Shown: positions 7,088 to 15,160, counted from the first letter of the stretch. The stretch: 33,051 nt of DNA from Armatimonadetes bacterium UBA5352 (GCA_002411015.1 DHPY01000022.1:1-33051); one strand, 5' to 3'. Made by a program: numbers and translations. Notes: generated by a model not told the origin, from the sequence alone.

Positions 7088-7899
7088 AGGTGAGCATGGA
7101 CCCGGCGGGCGCGAGTCGTACGGAGGGGCCGCCTGAGCGGCAATCGCGCCAGCGATTGTCGCGAGGTCGGCCCTGTGGTCGTGCATGGAGCGGTGATGCG
7201 ATCTGCCGATGGGCCGACCTCGCCGCCCTCCTTCGTCGGGCGGCTCGTGCGGCCCCTCCTGCGCGTCGCGTCACGTCACTCTTCGGCGTCCTGCTGATCG
7301 CCCTGTCGGTCGGCGCTCACGCCCACGCCGACCCCTACGCCCTCGACTTCGCGGACGCGGGGGCGCTTGGGTCGGTCGTCCGGCAGGGCAGCCAGAGCCA
7401 CCAGGCGGAGGGCGGCTACATGCTCCTGCGCGGTGGCAGCAGCGTCTACGCCGCGCAGCCGACCGGGCCGGGCGTCTATCACGTGCGCTTCCGCATGATC
7501 GAGGCCGAGAACTTCCAGTATCACGTACCGCTGGCCGAGTTCTTCAAGGCCGACCCGGCGAACCCCGAGAGCGATGGCTACAGCATCAACTGGCAGCCAT
7601 GGGGGCTGATCACGCTCACGGCGACGGTCGGCGGCGAGCGCGTCCACAGCCGCCAGTTCATCGACCCGGGCCCCGACAACCGCAACCGCTATGAGCCGGG
7701 CACGCCGGTGGACCTGACGCTCCGCGTGCCGCCGGAGGGCGACTGCGTCGAGGTCTACACCTTCCGCACGACGCCTGAGGGCGCGCCGACCTGCCGCTTC
7801 AAGCTGCTGGACCTGCCGCTGCAGGGCCACTTCGGCTGGCGGAACACGAAGGCTTACTCGGACGCGTGGGTGCATGTGCTGAGCTACCGGGCGGAGTGA
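7084..7899 (+). CDS. Secreted beta-sandwich-like protein with a structured insertion near its N-terminus
   Basis: The frame encodes 271 residues and starts (GTG 7084) overlapping the stop of the beta-helix gene; GTG 7090 and ATG 7096 are alternatives. A good signal peptide (VTSLFGVLLIALSVGAHAHA) appears only about 62 codons later and has no standard start codon of its own in frame. The Arg/Ala-rich stretch between is encoded almost wholly by the 138-nt structured element at 7122-7259, which is 46 codons long and keeps the frame open. The mature part (DPYALDFADAGALGSV...) is beta-rich, about 190 residues, with segments such as VYHVRFRMIEAENFQYHVPL; it resembles a carbohydrate-binding or concanavalin-like domain, but I cannot name the family. 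It probably works with the neighbouring beta-helix protein outside the cell. Confidence 0.65.
   Translation: MKVSMDPAGASRTEGPPERQSRQRLSRGRPCGRAWSGDAICRWADLAALLRRAARAAPPARRVTSLFGVLLIALSVGAHAHADPYALDFADAGALGSVVRQGSQSHQAEGGYMLLRGGSSVYAAQPTGPGVYHVRFRMIEAENFQYHVPLAEFFKADPANPESDGYSINWQPWGLITLTATVGGERVHSRQFIDPGPDNRNRYEPGTPVDLTLRVPPEGDCVEVYTFRTTPEGAPTCRFKLLDLPLQGHFGWRNTKAYSDAWVHVLSYRAE
7122..7259 (+). repeat. 138-nt element folding as a gapless four-way junction
   Basis: The outer stem pairs 7122-7132 with 7249-7259 (11 perfect bp) and continues as 7135-7138 with 7243-7246. Inside are three adjacent hairpins with no unpaired base at the junction. The first is 7139-7160 (GGCAATCGC, loop GCCA, GCGATTGTC, one G-U). 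The second is 7161-7173 with 7211-7223 (GCGAGGTCGGCCC, 13 perfect bp, 37-nt loop with a small inner stem 7183-7186/7196-7199). The third is 7224-7228 with 7238-7242. The length is an exact multiple of three and the enclosing frame stays open. Near-identical octamers flank it (GCGAGTCG at 7111 and GCGCGTCG at 7261). It could be a palindromic mobile element or a structured RNA. Confidence 0.7.
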
Positions 7900-7990
7900 C
7901 GTGTTCGGCTGAGGCGATCCGCACCAGGGACAGGTGAAGGCGCGCACGCCCTCCGCCATGCCCCAGGCCCGATGCCGCATGCCCCGCCGC

Positions 7991-10774
7991 TCAGGGCTCC
8001 AGCGCGAACCAGCGCGTCTCGCCGCGGGTTAGGTCGAGCGCGATCGTCTCCGCGCGTTCGGCGATCACCTCGCCGGTGGTGAGGTCGGTGACGCGCGAGG
8101 GGCGCGCCAGCGTCAGCGTCTCCGGGCCGCTGAAGATCGCGTGCACCGTGATGAAGTGCTCGTTCGCGTAGATCGCGTTCCCCGGCTCGCCCGCCACCCA
8201 CGCCCCGGTCAGCCGCGCGATGCGATTCGCGAACTCCGCCGTCAGGTGCGGCGGGCAGACGTAGATGCTCCGCCAGTCGCCGAACTCCCGCACCGCCGCC
8301 GCGACCTCCTCCGAGCGCACGTAGGTCGCCAGCGGCGTGGCTTCCTCGTCGGTCACCTCGAATGCGGGCGCCGTGATCCCGCCCGGCAGCGCGATGCCCG
8401 CAGGCAGGTCGTTCACGAGCGGGTGCGCGCCCTCGATGACCGAGGCGTTCAGGTCGGTGCGATCGGGCAGCGCCGCGACGTCGATGCCGGTGATCTCCGA
8501 GATCGCCTCAGCGGCGTCGCCGTCGGTGACCGCGCCCGGCGCATGCATGAAGACCAGCGTGCGGCCGTCGCTCTTCAGGCGCTCGATCGCCCGGCGCTCC
8601 TGCGGGCTGATGCGGTAGGGGTTCGTGAAGATGTAGACGCGGTGGTCGGGGATTGTCGGCAGGTCGGACTGCAGGTAGGCGCGGTAGGGCACGCCCGCGA
8701 GGTTCAGCTCCTCGACCTGGCCCTTCACCCCCACGTGGCGGAACGCGCCGCCGTCCTTCGGCGCGACCCACATGTTGCTGTCCTCGCTGATGATCAGCGC
8801 CACATCCGCACGCGGCATGCCCTCGATCGTCAGATCGCGCTCGAAGGCGTCCATGGCCTCGCTGATCCCGGCCATGATGCCCTCATCGGCGAACCAGCCG
8901 CCGGACATGTCGTACCACCAGGTGCCGGTGCCGAAGGCCAGCGCCATCCCGCACTCGCGCCGGACCATCGCGTTATGCGCCTCCGCGGTCTCAGCCCGCC
9001 CCCACGAAAAGTTGTTCTCCGGCTCGCTCGGCGTCGAGAGCCATGAGCGCCAGTCCTGCTCGGTGAGGTAGCCGCGGCCGTGGTGGAGCGTTGAGCCGAA
9101 GACCGAGCGCACCGCGCCCTGGAAGCCTGGCATGCGGATGCCGTACGCCGCGGGGCCCGCGAACCAGTCGATCGCGTCATCCGCCAGGAAGTGCCCGAGG
9201 GCGATGTGGTTGGCGGAGTTGCAGGTGATGTCCTCGTAGTAGGTGCCGCAGGTGATCGGGCGCGGCGTCGCCTGCTTGAGCACATCGGCGAGATACATCA
9301 CGGTCTCCGCCGGGCCCTCGGAGTAGAAGCGCGTCCAGTCGGCGATGTCGCCGTCGGTGGCCGGGTCGAGCAGGCCGCCGGCCTCGACCCAGTAGCGCTC
9401 AAAGCTCGGCGGCTCGGCGGTCGCGAAGGTCACCAGCGGCTGCCTCCACGCATCACGCAGCGCCTCCACATCGCCGCCGTAGCGTCGCCGGAGCCAGTCA
9501 CGGAAGCTCGCGATGGCCGCGGGCGAGTAGTCCGCGAGGTGCAGGTCATCGGGCAGCAGGCGCGCCCACTGGAACCACTGGCCATCATTGTAGCCCGCAA
9601 CGTGGTAGCCGATGACGGCCTTGCCGAAGCGGCTGCTCTCAACGTGCGCGACGAGCCTGCGGAGCGCGTCCGCGGTTTCCTCGCGGAGGGTCTGCGAGAC
9701 GAGGCTCGGGCCGTAGCGCTCGCGACCCTCCGGCGGCTCGCCGCCCCAGCGCACGGGGTGCATCTCGACGATCGCGGGCAGGCCGCTTTGGTCCTGCGTG
9801 ACATCGTCCGGGTGCTCCACGCCCCAGTCACGGTAGGCGTCGCAGGCGAGGTAGAAGATCACGTAGCCGTCCGGATCCACGCGCAGGATGCGCTCGAGGC
9901 GCTCGTCCACCTCAGTGAAGTCGAACTGCCCCGCGCCCTGCCAGGGGCCGCGCGAGCCGTAGACGTCCCTCCCGAGCACCAGCGAGGCGAGGTAGACGCG
10001 CACCCCGGCGTCGCGGAAGTCCGCCACCTGCGCGAGGTCGGGCGTATGGAAGGGCCCGACATACCACGCGAACGGTGTCGGCGTGCCATCGAGGAACAGC
10101 CGCGGCCGGCGGTCCCCTCGGCTGATGCGCACGCGTGCAGGCTGACGCTCGGCGAGGCGCTCCAACGCGGGCCGAAGCGGCGGTAGCTCCTCGGCGACCG
10201 GCTCCTCGTAGCGCGGCTCGCCCTCAGCGCGATCAGCCGCCGGAGTGACAGTCACCGCATCCCACGCTACCGTAGATGGCCAGAAGGCCTGCAGGCAGTG
10301 TACGCGGATGCGCCTGTTGCCCTCGCGAACATCCACGCGCGCCGTCACCTCCTGCCAGCGCTCACCCTCGAGCGGCGTCTGCACGGTGCCGAAGGCGTTC
10401 GGGAACTGCATATCCTCGCTGTCGGCAGTGTGCTGAGAGATCATCAGGTAGACGCCCTGCCGGACGTTGTGGAAGGGCCAGACGCGCGCCGAGATGATGT
10501 AGCTCTGTCCCGGCTCCGCCGCCACGAAATCACTCACCACGGCGGTGAACCCCATCGCTCCGGGCTTCGTCACCTTAAGAGAGTGTGTTCCGTCGAGGGC
10601 GAGGTTGTCGAGCCATGTGAACTCGCCATCGGAGCCCTCATCGGCGCGCCATGACCAGTCCGCAGGGCCGTCGGTGCCGGCCTCAAAGCTCCAGTTCGGC
10701 ACCAGAATGGGCGCCTGCTGTGCGAAGCTTAGTGTGCAGAGCGTTGCGGCAACAATGACGATCGCCAGACGCAT
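7991..10774 (-). CDS. Secreted GH42-like glycoside hydrolase (beta-galactosidase superfamily)
   Basis: A 927-residue exported protein. A signal peptide (MRLAIVIVAATLCTLSFAQQ) leads to a carbohydrate-binding-like beta domain (about residues 25-165, starting PNWSFEAGTDGPADWSW), then a TIM-barrel region (about 215-640, with VRVYLASLVLGRD, YVIFYLACDAYRDWG and AVIGYHVAGYNDGQW). After that comes an amidotransferase-like domain like the GH42 trimerisation domain (about 690-830, VALIISEDSNMW to RTLVFMHAPG) and a short beta C-terminus. A likely nucleophile is E572 in GYLTEQDWRSW. The usual acid/base Glu appears to be Q399 (NDGQW), so activity is uncertain. The start at 10774 is preferred because GGGAG lies 9 bases before it and directly abuts the other ATG (10783). 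It is convergent with the 7084 gene. Confidence 0.75.
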   Translation of the reverse strand: MRLAIVIVAATLCTLSFAQQAPILVPNWSFEAGTDGPADWSWRADEGSDGEFTWLDNLALDGTHSLKVTKPGAMGFTAVVSDFVAAEPGQSYIISARVWPFHNVRQGVYLMISQHTADSEDMQFPNAFGTVQTPLEGERWQEVTARVDVREGNRRIRVHCLQAFWPSTVAWDAVTVTPAADRAEGEPRYEEPVAEELPPLRPALERLAERQPARVRISRGDRRPRLFLDGTPTPFAWYVGPFHTPDLAQVADFRDAGVRVYLASLVLGRDVYGSRGPWQGAGQFDFTEVDERLERILRVDPDGYVIFYLACDAYRDWGVEHPDDVTQDQSGLPAIVEMHPVRWGGEPPEGRERYGPSLVSQTLREETADALRRLVAHVESSRFGKAVIGYHVAGYNDGQWFQWARLLPDDLHLADYSPAAIASFRDWLRRRYGGDVEALRDAWRQPLVTFATAEPPSFERYWVEAGGLLDPATDGDIADWTRFYSEGPAETVMYLADVLKQATPRPITCGTYYEDITCNSANHIALGHFLADDAIDWFAGPAAYGIRMPGFQGAVRSVFGSTLHHGRGYLTEQDWRSWLSTPSEPENNFSWGRAETAEAHNAMVRRECGMALAFGTGTWWYDMSGGWFADEGIMAGISEAMDAFERDLTIEGMPRADVALIISEDSNMWVAPKDGGAFRHVGVKGQVEELNLAGVPYRAYLQSDLPTIPDHRVYIFTNPYRISPQERRAIERLKSDGRTLVFMHAPGAVTDGDAAEAISEITGIDVAALPDRTDLNASVIEGAHPLVNDLPAGIALPGGITAPAFEVTDEEATPLATYVRSEEVAAAVREFGDWRSIYVCPPHLTAEFANRIARLTGAWVAGEPGNAIYANEHFITVHAIFSGPETLTLARPSRVTDLTTGEVIAERAETIALDLTRGETRWFALEP

Positions 10775-10811
10775 CTTCGACATCTCCCTGACGACGGGGC
10801 TATGAGTACCG

Positions 10812-10821
10812 GTCACGTGAC
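10812..10821. promoter_or_regulatory. 10-bp palindrome in a divergent intergenic region
   Basis: GTCACGTGAC is a perfect palindrome in the 109-base gap between the divergently transcribed glycosidase (- strand) and pilin-like gene (+ strand). It is a candidate operator for either or both. No clear -35/-10 pair could be assigned. Confidence 0.35.
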
Positions 10822-10883
10822 GTGTCTGCACGAAACCTGGACCGGCACATTCGTGAATGAGAGAGGCACATGGAGGTTCTGCA

Positions 10884-11525
10884 ATGCGCAAAGGCTTTAC
10901 CCTGATCGAGCTGCTGGTGGTCATCGCGATCATCGCAATCCTCGCGGCCATTCTCTTCCCCGTGTTCGCGCGGGCCCGCGAGAAGGCACGGCAGAGTTCA
11001 TGTCTGAGCAACACCAAGCAGATCATGCTGGCGGTGCTGCAGTATGCACAGGACTATGACGAGATGTACCCGTATGCATCATCCTGGGGCAACCCGGCCA
11101 ACAGGACCTACTGGACGACGGCGCTTGACCCCTACATCCGCAACACGCAGATCCTGCGCTGCCCGAGCACGCAGAGCTCACCGTACGGCTACGGCTGGAA
11201 CTACCGGAACTTCGGCTACATGAGCGCCGCCGGCGGCTTCTCCTACAACCCGGGCCGCTCGCTGGCCGATGTTCAGCAGCCGGCCGACACGATCCTCATC
11301 GGAGACAATCCGGACACCGGCTCCTACGGCGCGGCCAGCCTGTTCATCTATGGCCCGCAGCAGTTCGATCCATCCGGTGCCGCGACAAACGATCCGAGCA
11401 TCTCGAACGTTGCCCGACGGCACAATGGCGGCGGCAACTACGCATTCTGCGACGGCCACTCCAAGTGGCTGAGCGCTCCCACCGCGACCGCCGAGGACCG
11501 CCTCTGGACGATCGCAGAGGACTAA
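10884..11525 (+). CDS. Type II secretion/pilin-like protein with H-X9-DG motif
   Basis: A 213-residue protein starting MRKGFTLIELLVVIAIIAIL, the classic prepilin signal cut after G4 by prepilin peptidase, with the conserved E at mature position 5 and one N-terminal transmembrane helix. The next segment, FPVFARAREKARQSSCLSN, and the C-terminal RRHNGGGNYAFCDGHSKWL (an H followed by nine residues and DG) mark the DUF1559-like family that is greatly expanded in Armatimonadota and Planctomycetota. The mature domain is exported and may sit in a pseudopilus or at the cell surface; the individual role is unknown. The start is fixed by GGAGG (10872-10876) 7 bases upstream. It is monocistronic and followed by a strong terminator. 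Confidence 0.92.
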   Translation: MRKGFTLIELLVVIAIIAILAAILFPVFARAREKARQSSCLSNTKQIMLAVLQYAQDYDEMYPYASSWGNPANRTYWTTALDPYIRNTQILRCPSTQSSPYGYGWNYRNFGYMSAAGGFSYNPGRSLADVQQPADTILIGDNPDTGSYGAASLFIYGPQQFDPSGAATNDPSISNVARRHNGGGNYAFCDGHSKWLSAPTATAEDRLWTIAED

Positions 11526-11559
11526 GCTCCGCGCTGCAATGGACGCACCGCTCAAGCAT

Positions 11560-11590
11560 GAGGCGGGGCCGGATCACCCGGCCCCGCCTC
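11560..11590. terminator. Terminator-like hairpin between convergent genes
   Basis: GAGGCGGGGCCGG (11560-11572) and CCGGCCCCGCCTC (11578-11590) form a perfect 13-bp stem with loop ATCAC. It lies 34 bases after the pilin stop and 25 bases from the end of the - strand gene, so it may serve both. On the + strand TCTCAGTCTT follows. Confidence 0.75.
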
Positions 11591-11615
11591 TCTCAGTCTT
11601 CAGCCGGATCGCCCG

Positions 11616-12566
11616 TCAGAGCGCCTCGCGCAGCTTCCGCAGCGCCTCCAGCCCCCGCTCCTCAGCCGCCTTCGCCTCGCGCAGGATCGACGCCGCCTCG
11701 CCGTCCTGCACAGTCTCTGTCTCATCCTCCGGGCTGTCCGTCGCCTTGAAGGGGACGCGCTCCACCACCCGGCCGAGCGCGTCGCCCACGGCGGCGTAGG
11801 CCTCAATCGCGCCGTCGAACAGCCCTGCCTCGCGGCCGAGCCGCTGCTTCGCCTCGCGCAGGAACTCCGCGGCCATCACCCGGCACTCGCGCCAGCACTC
11901 ACCGTTGTAGCCCGCCCCGAAGCGACTGGCGATGCCGCTCTCAAGCGCATCGGCCCACACCTCAAAGCCCTCGGGGCCGCTGGCATAGTTGTCCATGCGG
12001 TGAGTGCCGGCTGCGTTATCGAAGGCGAAGTCTATCGCGGCCGCGAGTATCTCCTCGTCGGAGGACGGATGGCAATGGACCACGCAGCGGACCGAGAGCC
12101 AGCCGATGTCGGTGCGCGCTATCTCAGTCGGCGGCAGTGGCATCTGCCCCATCTCGGCCATGGGCCCGGTGTAGTAGTAGCCGCCGTCATCGTAGCCGTG
12201 AATCACGTACCACTCGGGGATGGCGAGCTCCCAGGCGTAGCAGGGGACATCGGTATCAATGCAGCCGGTCACGAGCGCCCAGGCGATCCTCTGTTTCGCT
12301 TCGAAGTCGCGCTCTGTCACCTGGCCGTCCACGCCCTCGACAAGGTAGCCAATGTTGGCGGCGAGATGGTCCACGACATCGGTGTTCCACGCGGTGGGGC
12401 CGCTCGGGCAGAGCTCCTCATGGACGTTGAGGGCGAAGGCGTGCCCGGTGCCGCCGAAGATCCAGGGACGCGATAGTCCCAGTCCGAGATACTCCGTGCA
12501 GGCATGATGGCAGCCCATGTGCGAGATCCACGCCGGCTTCCACTCAAGGCCCTCCAGTCGCGCCAT
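11616..12566 (-). CDS. Papain/C39-like (BtrH N-terminal-like) protein of unknown function
   Basis: A 316-residue protein without a signal peptide. The first half resembles the cysteine-peptidase-like fold of C39 and BtrH N-terminal domains. A conserved-looking cysteine cluster in HMGCHHACTEYLGLGL (C19, C23) is followed by FGGTGHAFAL, and later by WYVIHGYDDGGYYYTGP, where H123 stands at the expected catalytic His. After about residue 170 it is helical and charged, ending with an Ala/Glu/Arg-rich coiled-coil-like tail. The start at 12566 is set by GGAGG 8 bases upstream; the longer frame to 12821 lacks support. BtrH-type proteins transfer acyl groups and C39 proteins cleave peptides; which, if either, applies here is unknown. 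Confidence 0.55.
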   Translation of the reverse strand: MARLEGLEWKPAWISHMGCHHACTEYLGLGLSRPWIFGGTGHAFALNVHEELCPSGPTAWNTDVVDHLAANIGYLVEGVDGQVTERDFEAKQRIAWALVTGCIDTDVPCYAWELAIPEWYVIHGYDDGGYYYTGPMAEMGQMPLPPTEIARTDIGWLSVRCVVHCHPSSDEEILAAAIDFAFDNAAGTHRMDNYASGPEGFEVWADALESGIASRFGAGYNGECWRECRVMAAEFLREAKQRLGREAGLFDGAIEAYAAVGDALGRVVERVPFKATDSPEDETETVQDGEAASILREAKAAEERGLEALRKLREAL

Positions 12567-12714
12567 GACAGCGACCTCCAATCGGTGACGCCATCTCAAC
12601 GTGGCACCGCTAGTTTCGGCGCAGGCACGTGCCGAACCTCCAGGGAACCGCGCAGGGAACTGACCGCTGCTGGACGAAGGTCGCAATAGCACGACATCCG
12701 GGCTGCTGTCGGCG

Positions 12715-12743
12715 TTGCCGATGGAGCGGCCGTGTGTTAGACT
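12715..12743 (+). promoter_or_regulatory. Putative extended -10 promoter for the tandem helical-protein pair
   Basis: TTGCCG (12715-12720), a 17-base spacer and TAGACT (12738-12743), preceded by TG one base before (12735-12736), fit an extended -10 promoter. It lies about 45 bases upstream of the ATG at 12787, in the 220-base gap shared with the divergent - strand gene. Confidence 0.45.
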
Positions 12744-12786
12744 TCCACAGGAACCCGACGCTTTCCGGCGTGAAGGTGGGTACAGC

Positions 12787-13662
12787 ATGGGCAGGTGGAT
12801 GGTACGGGTGGTCGCAGCCACAGTGGCTCTCGTGGCTCTTCCGGCATGGCCGCAGGCACCTGGGCCGGAGGCGCCGGAGCCTCCGGCTGGTGTCTCGCAG
12901 CTCTACGAGGAAGTAATGCTCCTCCGCACGATCAACACGCTCGGGCTGACGAACGAGCAGCTCGGCGCGTTGCTGACGGCGAATCAGGCCCTGGTTGCGC
13001 GGCGCGCGGAGGTTGACGCGCTGCGCGAGACGACGTGGGCCGCGTCGCAGGCGGATATCGAGGCGGTGCTGAACGCGTGGGCGGCAGGAGAGGCTCCGCC
13101 GTCTCGCGCGGGAACGGCTGCGGATCGGGCGGTCAACCGCGTCAACAGCGCGGAGGCCGACTTCGTGGCCGCTCGCACGAGGGCGGCTGAGACCCTCTAC
13201 AATCAGCTTAGCGAGGAGCAGCGCGCGCTGGTCGAGAGCGCGGGCATCGCGGAGGCGCGCGCGGCACGGCTTGCGCGCATGGGCGGCGTAGAGTCCCCCG
13301 GCGCCTACGTGCTCACGCAGACTGACGCGATCCGCGATCTGATGACCGATGAGTTCGACATGCTGGCGCCCGCGGAGGCGCGTCGCATCGCTGAGGCGAT
13401 CGTGGGCCCGGACGCGGCGAACCTGCCGCAGATGACGGAGGGCGTGCTCGGCATTCTGCACGAGGTCTACGGCTGGACTCCGGACCGCTATAGCGAGCAG
13501 CGCCCGACGCTGGCGCAGCAGATCGAGGAGCAGTTGGGGATCGAGGCGCCTGCGGCCGGGCCGCCGATCCCGTGGGCGGAGTTGGAAAGGCTGATGGCGA
13601 GCGCGCGGACGGTGGCGGTCGTGGATCTGCTCGCACCGGACGCGGGAGGTGAGGTGGAGTGA
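12787..13662 (+). CDS. Exported helical protein of unknown function (tandem paralogue 1)
   Basis: A 291-residue protein with a signal peptide (MGRWMVRVVAATVALVALPA, cut near WPQA) and an almost wholly helical mature part. Recognisable blocks are LGLTNEQLGALLTANQAL, LYNQLSEEQRALVESAG and, near the end, EEQLGIEAPAAGPPIPWAEL followed by ERLMASARTVAVVDLL. LTxEQ-type motifs recall periplasmic Spy/CpxP-like or LTXXQ proteins, but the length and C-terminal block differ. The next gene has the same block order, so the two are paralogues. The start is supported by AAGGTGG 7 bases upstream. The second gene begins within 3 bases of this stop. Function unknown; a periplasmic chaperone or envelope-stress role is speculation. 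Confidence 0.7.
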   Translation: MGRWMVRVVAATVALVALPAWPQAPGPEAPEPPAGVSQLYEEVMLLRTINTLGLTNEQLGALLTANQALVARRAEVDALRETTWAASQADIEAVLNAWAAGEAPPSRAGTAADRAVNRVNSAEADFVAARTRAAETLYNQLSEEQRALVESAGIAEARAARLARMGGVESPGAYVLTQTDAIRDLMTDEFDMLAPAEARRIAEAIVGPDAANLPQMTEGVLGILHEVYGWTPDRYSEQRPTLAQQIEEQLGIEAPAAGPPIPWAELERLMASARTVAVVDLLAPDAGGEVE

Positions 13663-13664
13663 CG

Positions 13665-14513
13665 ATGAAGCGGATGGCATGGGTAGCACTGGTGGTCGCC
13701 GCTCTGACGGCGGTGGGACCGGCGTTCGCAGATGACATTCAGGACGCGATGGATCGTGCCGAGGTGCTGAATCTGCTGCTGCAGGTGCAGGTCTCGCCGG
13801 CGCAGGCGCAGCGGATGGTGGCGCCGGTGCAACGGATCCAGCAGATGGTGCAGGCCTCGCAGCGGGCGGAGCAGGACCGCCTCAACCGGCTCGGCGTCCT
13901 GCTGCAGCAGGCCCGGACGCAGGGGCTTGCCGGGAAAGCTCTCAGCCCGGAGATGCAGGCGGCACTCGATGCGCATGAGCAGCAGCGAGCAGCGGCGCGG
14001 CTGGAGTTGGTGCGCTCGGTTGCTGAGCAGATGCGGCTGATCGAGGGCATGCTCACGCCGGAGCAGAACGCACTGCTCGACTGGACGCCGCCAGGAGCGC
14101 TGACTGCCGAGGAGTCGCTGGAGGAGCGTACGCGGCTGCAGCAGGTGGCACTGGGGCGGATTCAGGACGCCGCGCGGTTGCTCGATCGGATCAAGTACCT
14201 CGATCCCTTCAACTTCGTCGTAGCGCGCGTGCCGATCGTCAACGACTACCTGGCGCTCCACTTCCTACCCGGCTCGGCGGAGTTCCAGCAGGCCTTTGCG
14301 ATCACGATCAACTACTCAGACCAGGTGCGGATGCTCACCGACGAGCAGTGGCAGGCGCAGGGGCTGGATATCGGCGCGGCGCTCATCGAGGAGCTTGGGC
14401 TGATGCCGACGCTGGACCCCGGTCCGGCGCCGGGCACCATCGCGTGGGAGCGGCTCTACCAGATCCTGACGAACCCGCAGGCGGTTGCCGCGGTTCAGAG
14501 CATCGCCCGCTAG
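13665..14513 (+). CDS. Exported helical protein of unknown function (tandem paralogue 2)
   Basis: A 282-residue protein with a signal peptide (MKRMAWVALVVAALTAVGPA, cut after FA). The mature part repeats the layout of its upstream neighbour: an opening helix pair (VSPAQAQRMVAPVQRIQQMV), a central MLTPEQNALLDW block, a middle segment on orderly hydrophobic spacing (KYLDPFNFVVARVPIVNDYL), and the C-terminal block IEELGLMPTLDPGPAPGTIA with WERLYQILTNPQAVAAVQSI. Gln and Arg content is high, consistent with long amphipathic helices. The ATG at 13665 is chosen with GAGGTG 8 bases upstream; a GTG at 13659 overlaps the previous stop (GTGA) and is an alternative. Co-transcription with paralogue 1 is likely. 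Confidence 0.7.
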   Translation: MKRMAWVALVVAALTAVGPAFADDIQDAMDRAEVLNLLLQVQVSPAQAQRMVAPVQRIQQMVQASQRAEQDRLNRLGVLLQQARTQGLAGKALSPEMQAALDAHEQQRAAARLELVRSVAEQMRLIEGMLTPEQNALLDWTPPGALTAEESLEERTRLQQVALGRIQDAARLLDRIKYLDPFNFVVARVPIVNDYLALHFLPGSAEFQQAFAITINYSDQVRMLTDEQWQAQGLDIGAALIEELGLMPTLDPGPAPGTIAWERLYQILTNPQAVAAVQSIAR

Positions 14514-14578
14514 CCGCACATAGTCGGTCAGCTTAGGTGCGGTTGCACCGAATGAATGGAACTCAGGAGCTGGTTACG

Positions 14579-15160
14579 ATGGAACGGATCGGTCCCGCAT
14601 CTGATGTCGCTACCCTTCGCATGCGCCTGCGCGACCTGCTCGTCGAGCGCGCGGTCCAGTACGGCCACTTCGTGCTGGCCTCGGGGCAGACGAGCAGCTA
14701 CTACGTGGACAAGACGCAGATCACGCTGATGGGCGAAGGGCTCTACTGCCTCGCGCGCGTCATCCTTGACCAGATCGAGGGGATGGACGTGCAGGCGGTG
14801 GGCGGCATGACGATCGGCGCCGACCCGATCGCGGGCGCCGTCTCCGCGCTCGGCATCTGCCACGGCCAGGGCCTCGACGCGTTCATCGTACGCAAGGAGC
14901 GCAAGGAGCGCGGGACGCGCCAGCGGGTCGAGGGGCCGCTGCAGCAGGGCGCGCGCGTCGTGGTGCTCGAGGACGTCGTGACCACGGGAGGCTCCGCGAT
15001 CGAGGCGATCAAGGCCGTCGAGGAGGAGTGCGACGCGACCGTGGTGGAGGTCATCGCGATGATGGATCGACTCCAGGGCGGCCGCGAGGCAATCGTGGAC
15101 GCGGGCTACCAGTTCACCACGATCTTCACCGTGACGGATCTCGGCGTCGAGCCGGAGTAG
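14579..15160 (+). CDS. pyrE: Orotate phosphoribosyltransferase
   Basis: A 193-residue enzyme of pyrimidine synthesis that joins orotate and PRPP to give orotidine 5'-phosphate. Family features are GHFVLASGQTSSYYVDKTQI near the N-terminus, GGMTIGADPIAGAV, the lysine/arginine-rich catalytic loop FIVRKERKERGTRQRVEG, and the PRPP-binding motif VVVLEDVVTTGGSA. The length is normal. The ATG at 14579 is preferred over upstream in-frame codons because AGGAG (14565-14569) is 9 bases before it. No other pyr gene is adjacent, so it is isolated from its pathway here. A terminator-like hairpin follows. Confidence 0.95.
   Translation: MERIGPASDVATLRMRLRDLLVERAVQYGHFVLASGQTSSYYVDKTQITLMGEGLYCLARVILDQIEGMDVQAVGGMTIGADPIAGAVSALGICHGQGLDAFIVRKERKERGTRQRVEGPLQQGARVVVLEDVVTTGGSAIEAIKAVEEECDATVVEVIAMMDRLQGGREAIVDAGYQFTTIFTVTDLGVEPE

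Noticed and set aside
5960..7186. Long - strand frame (408 codons) opposite the beta-helix gene
   Set aside because: Composition (His, Asp, Arg, Val rich) is typical of an antisense shadow, with no start-site support and no family match.
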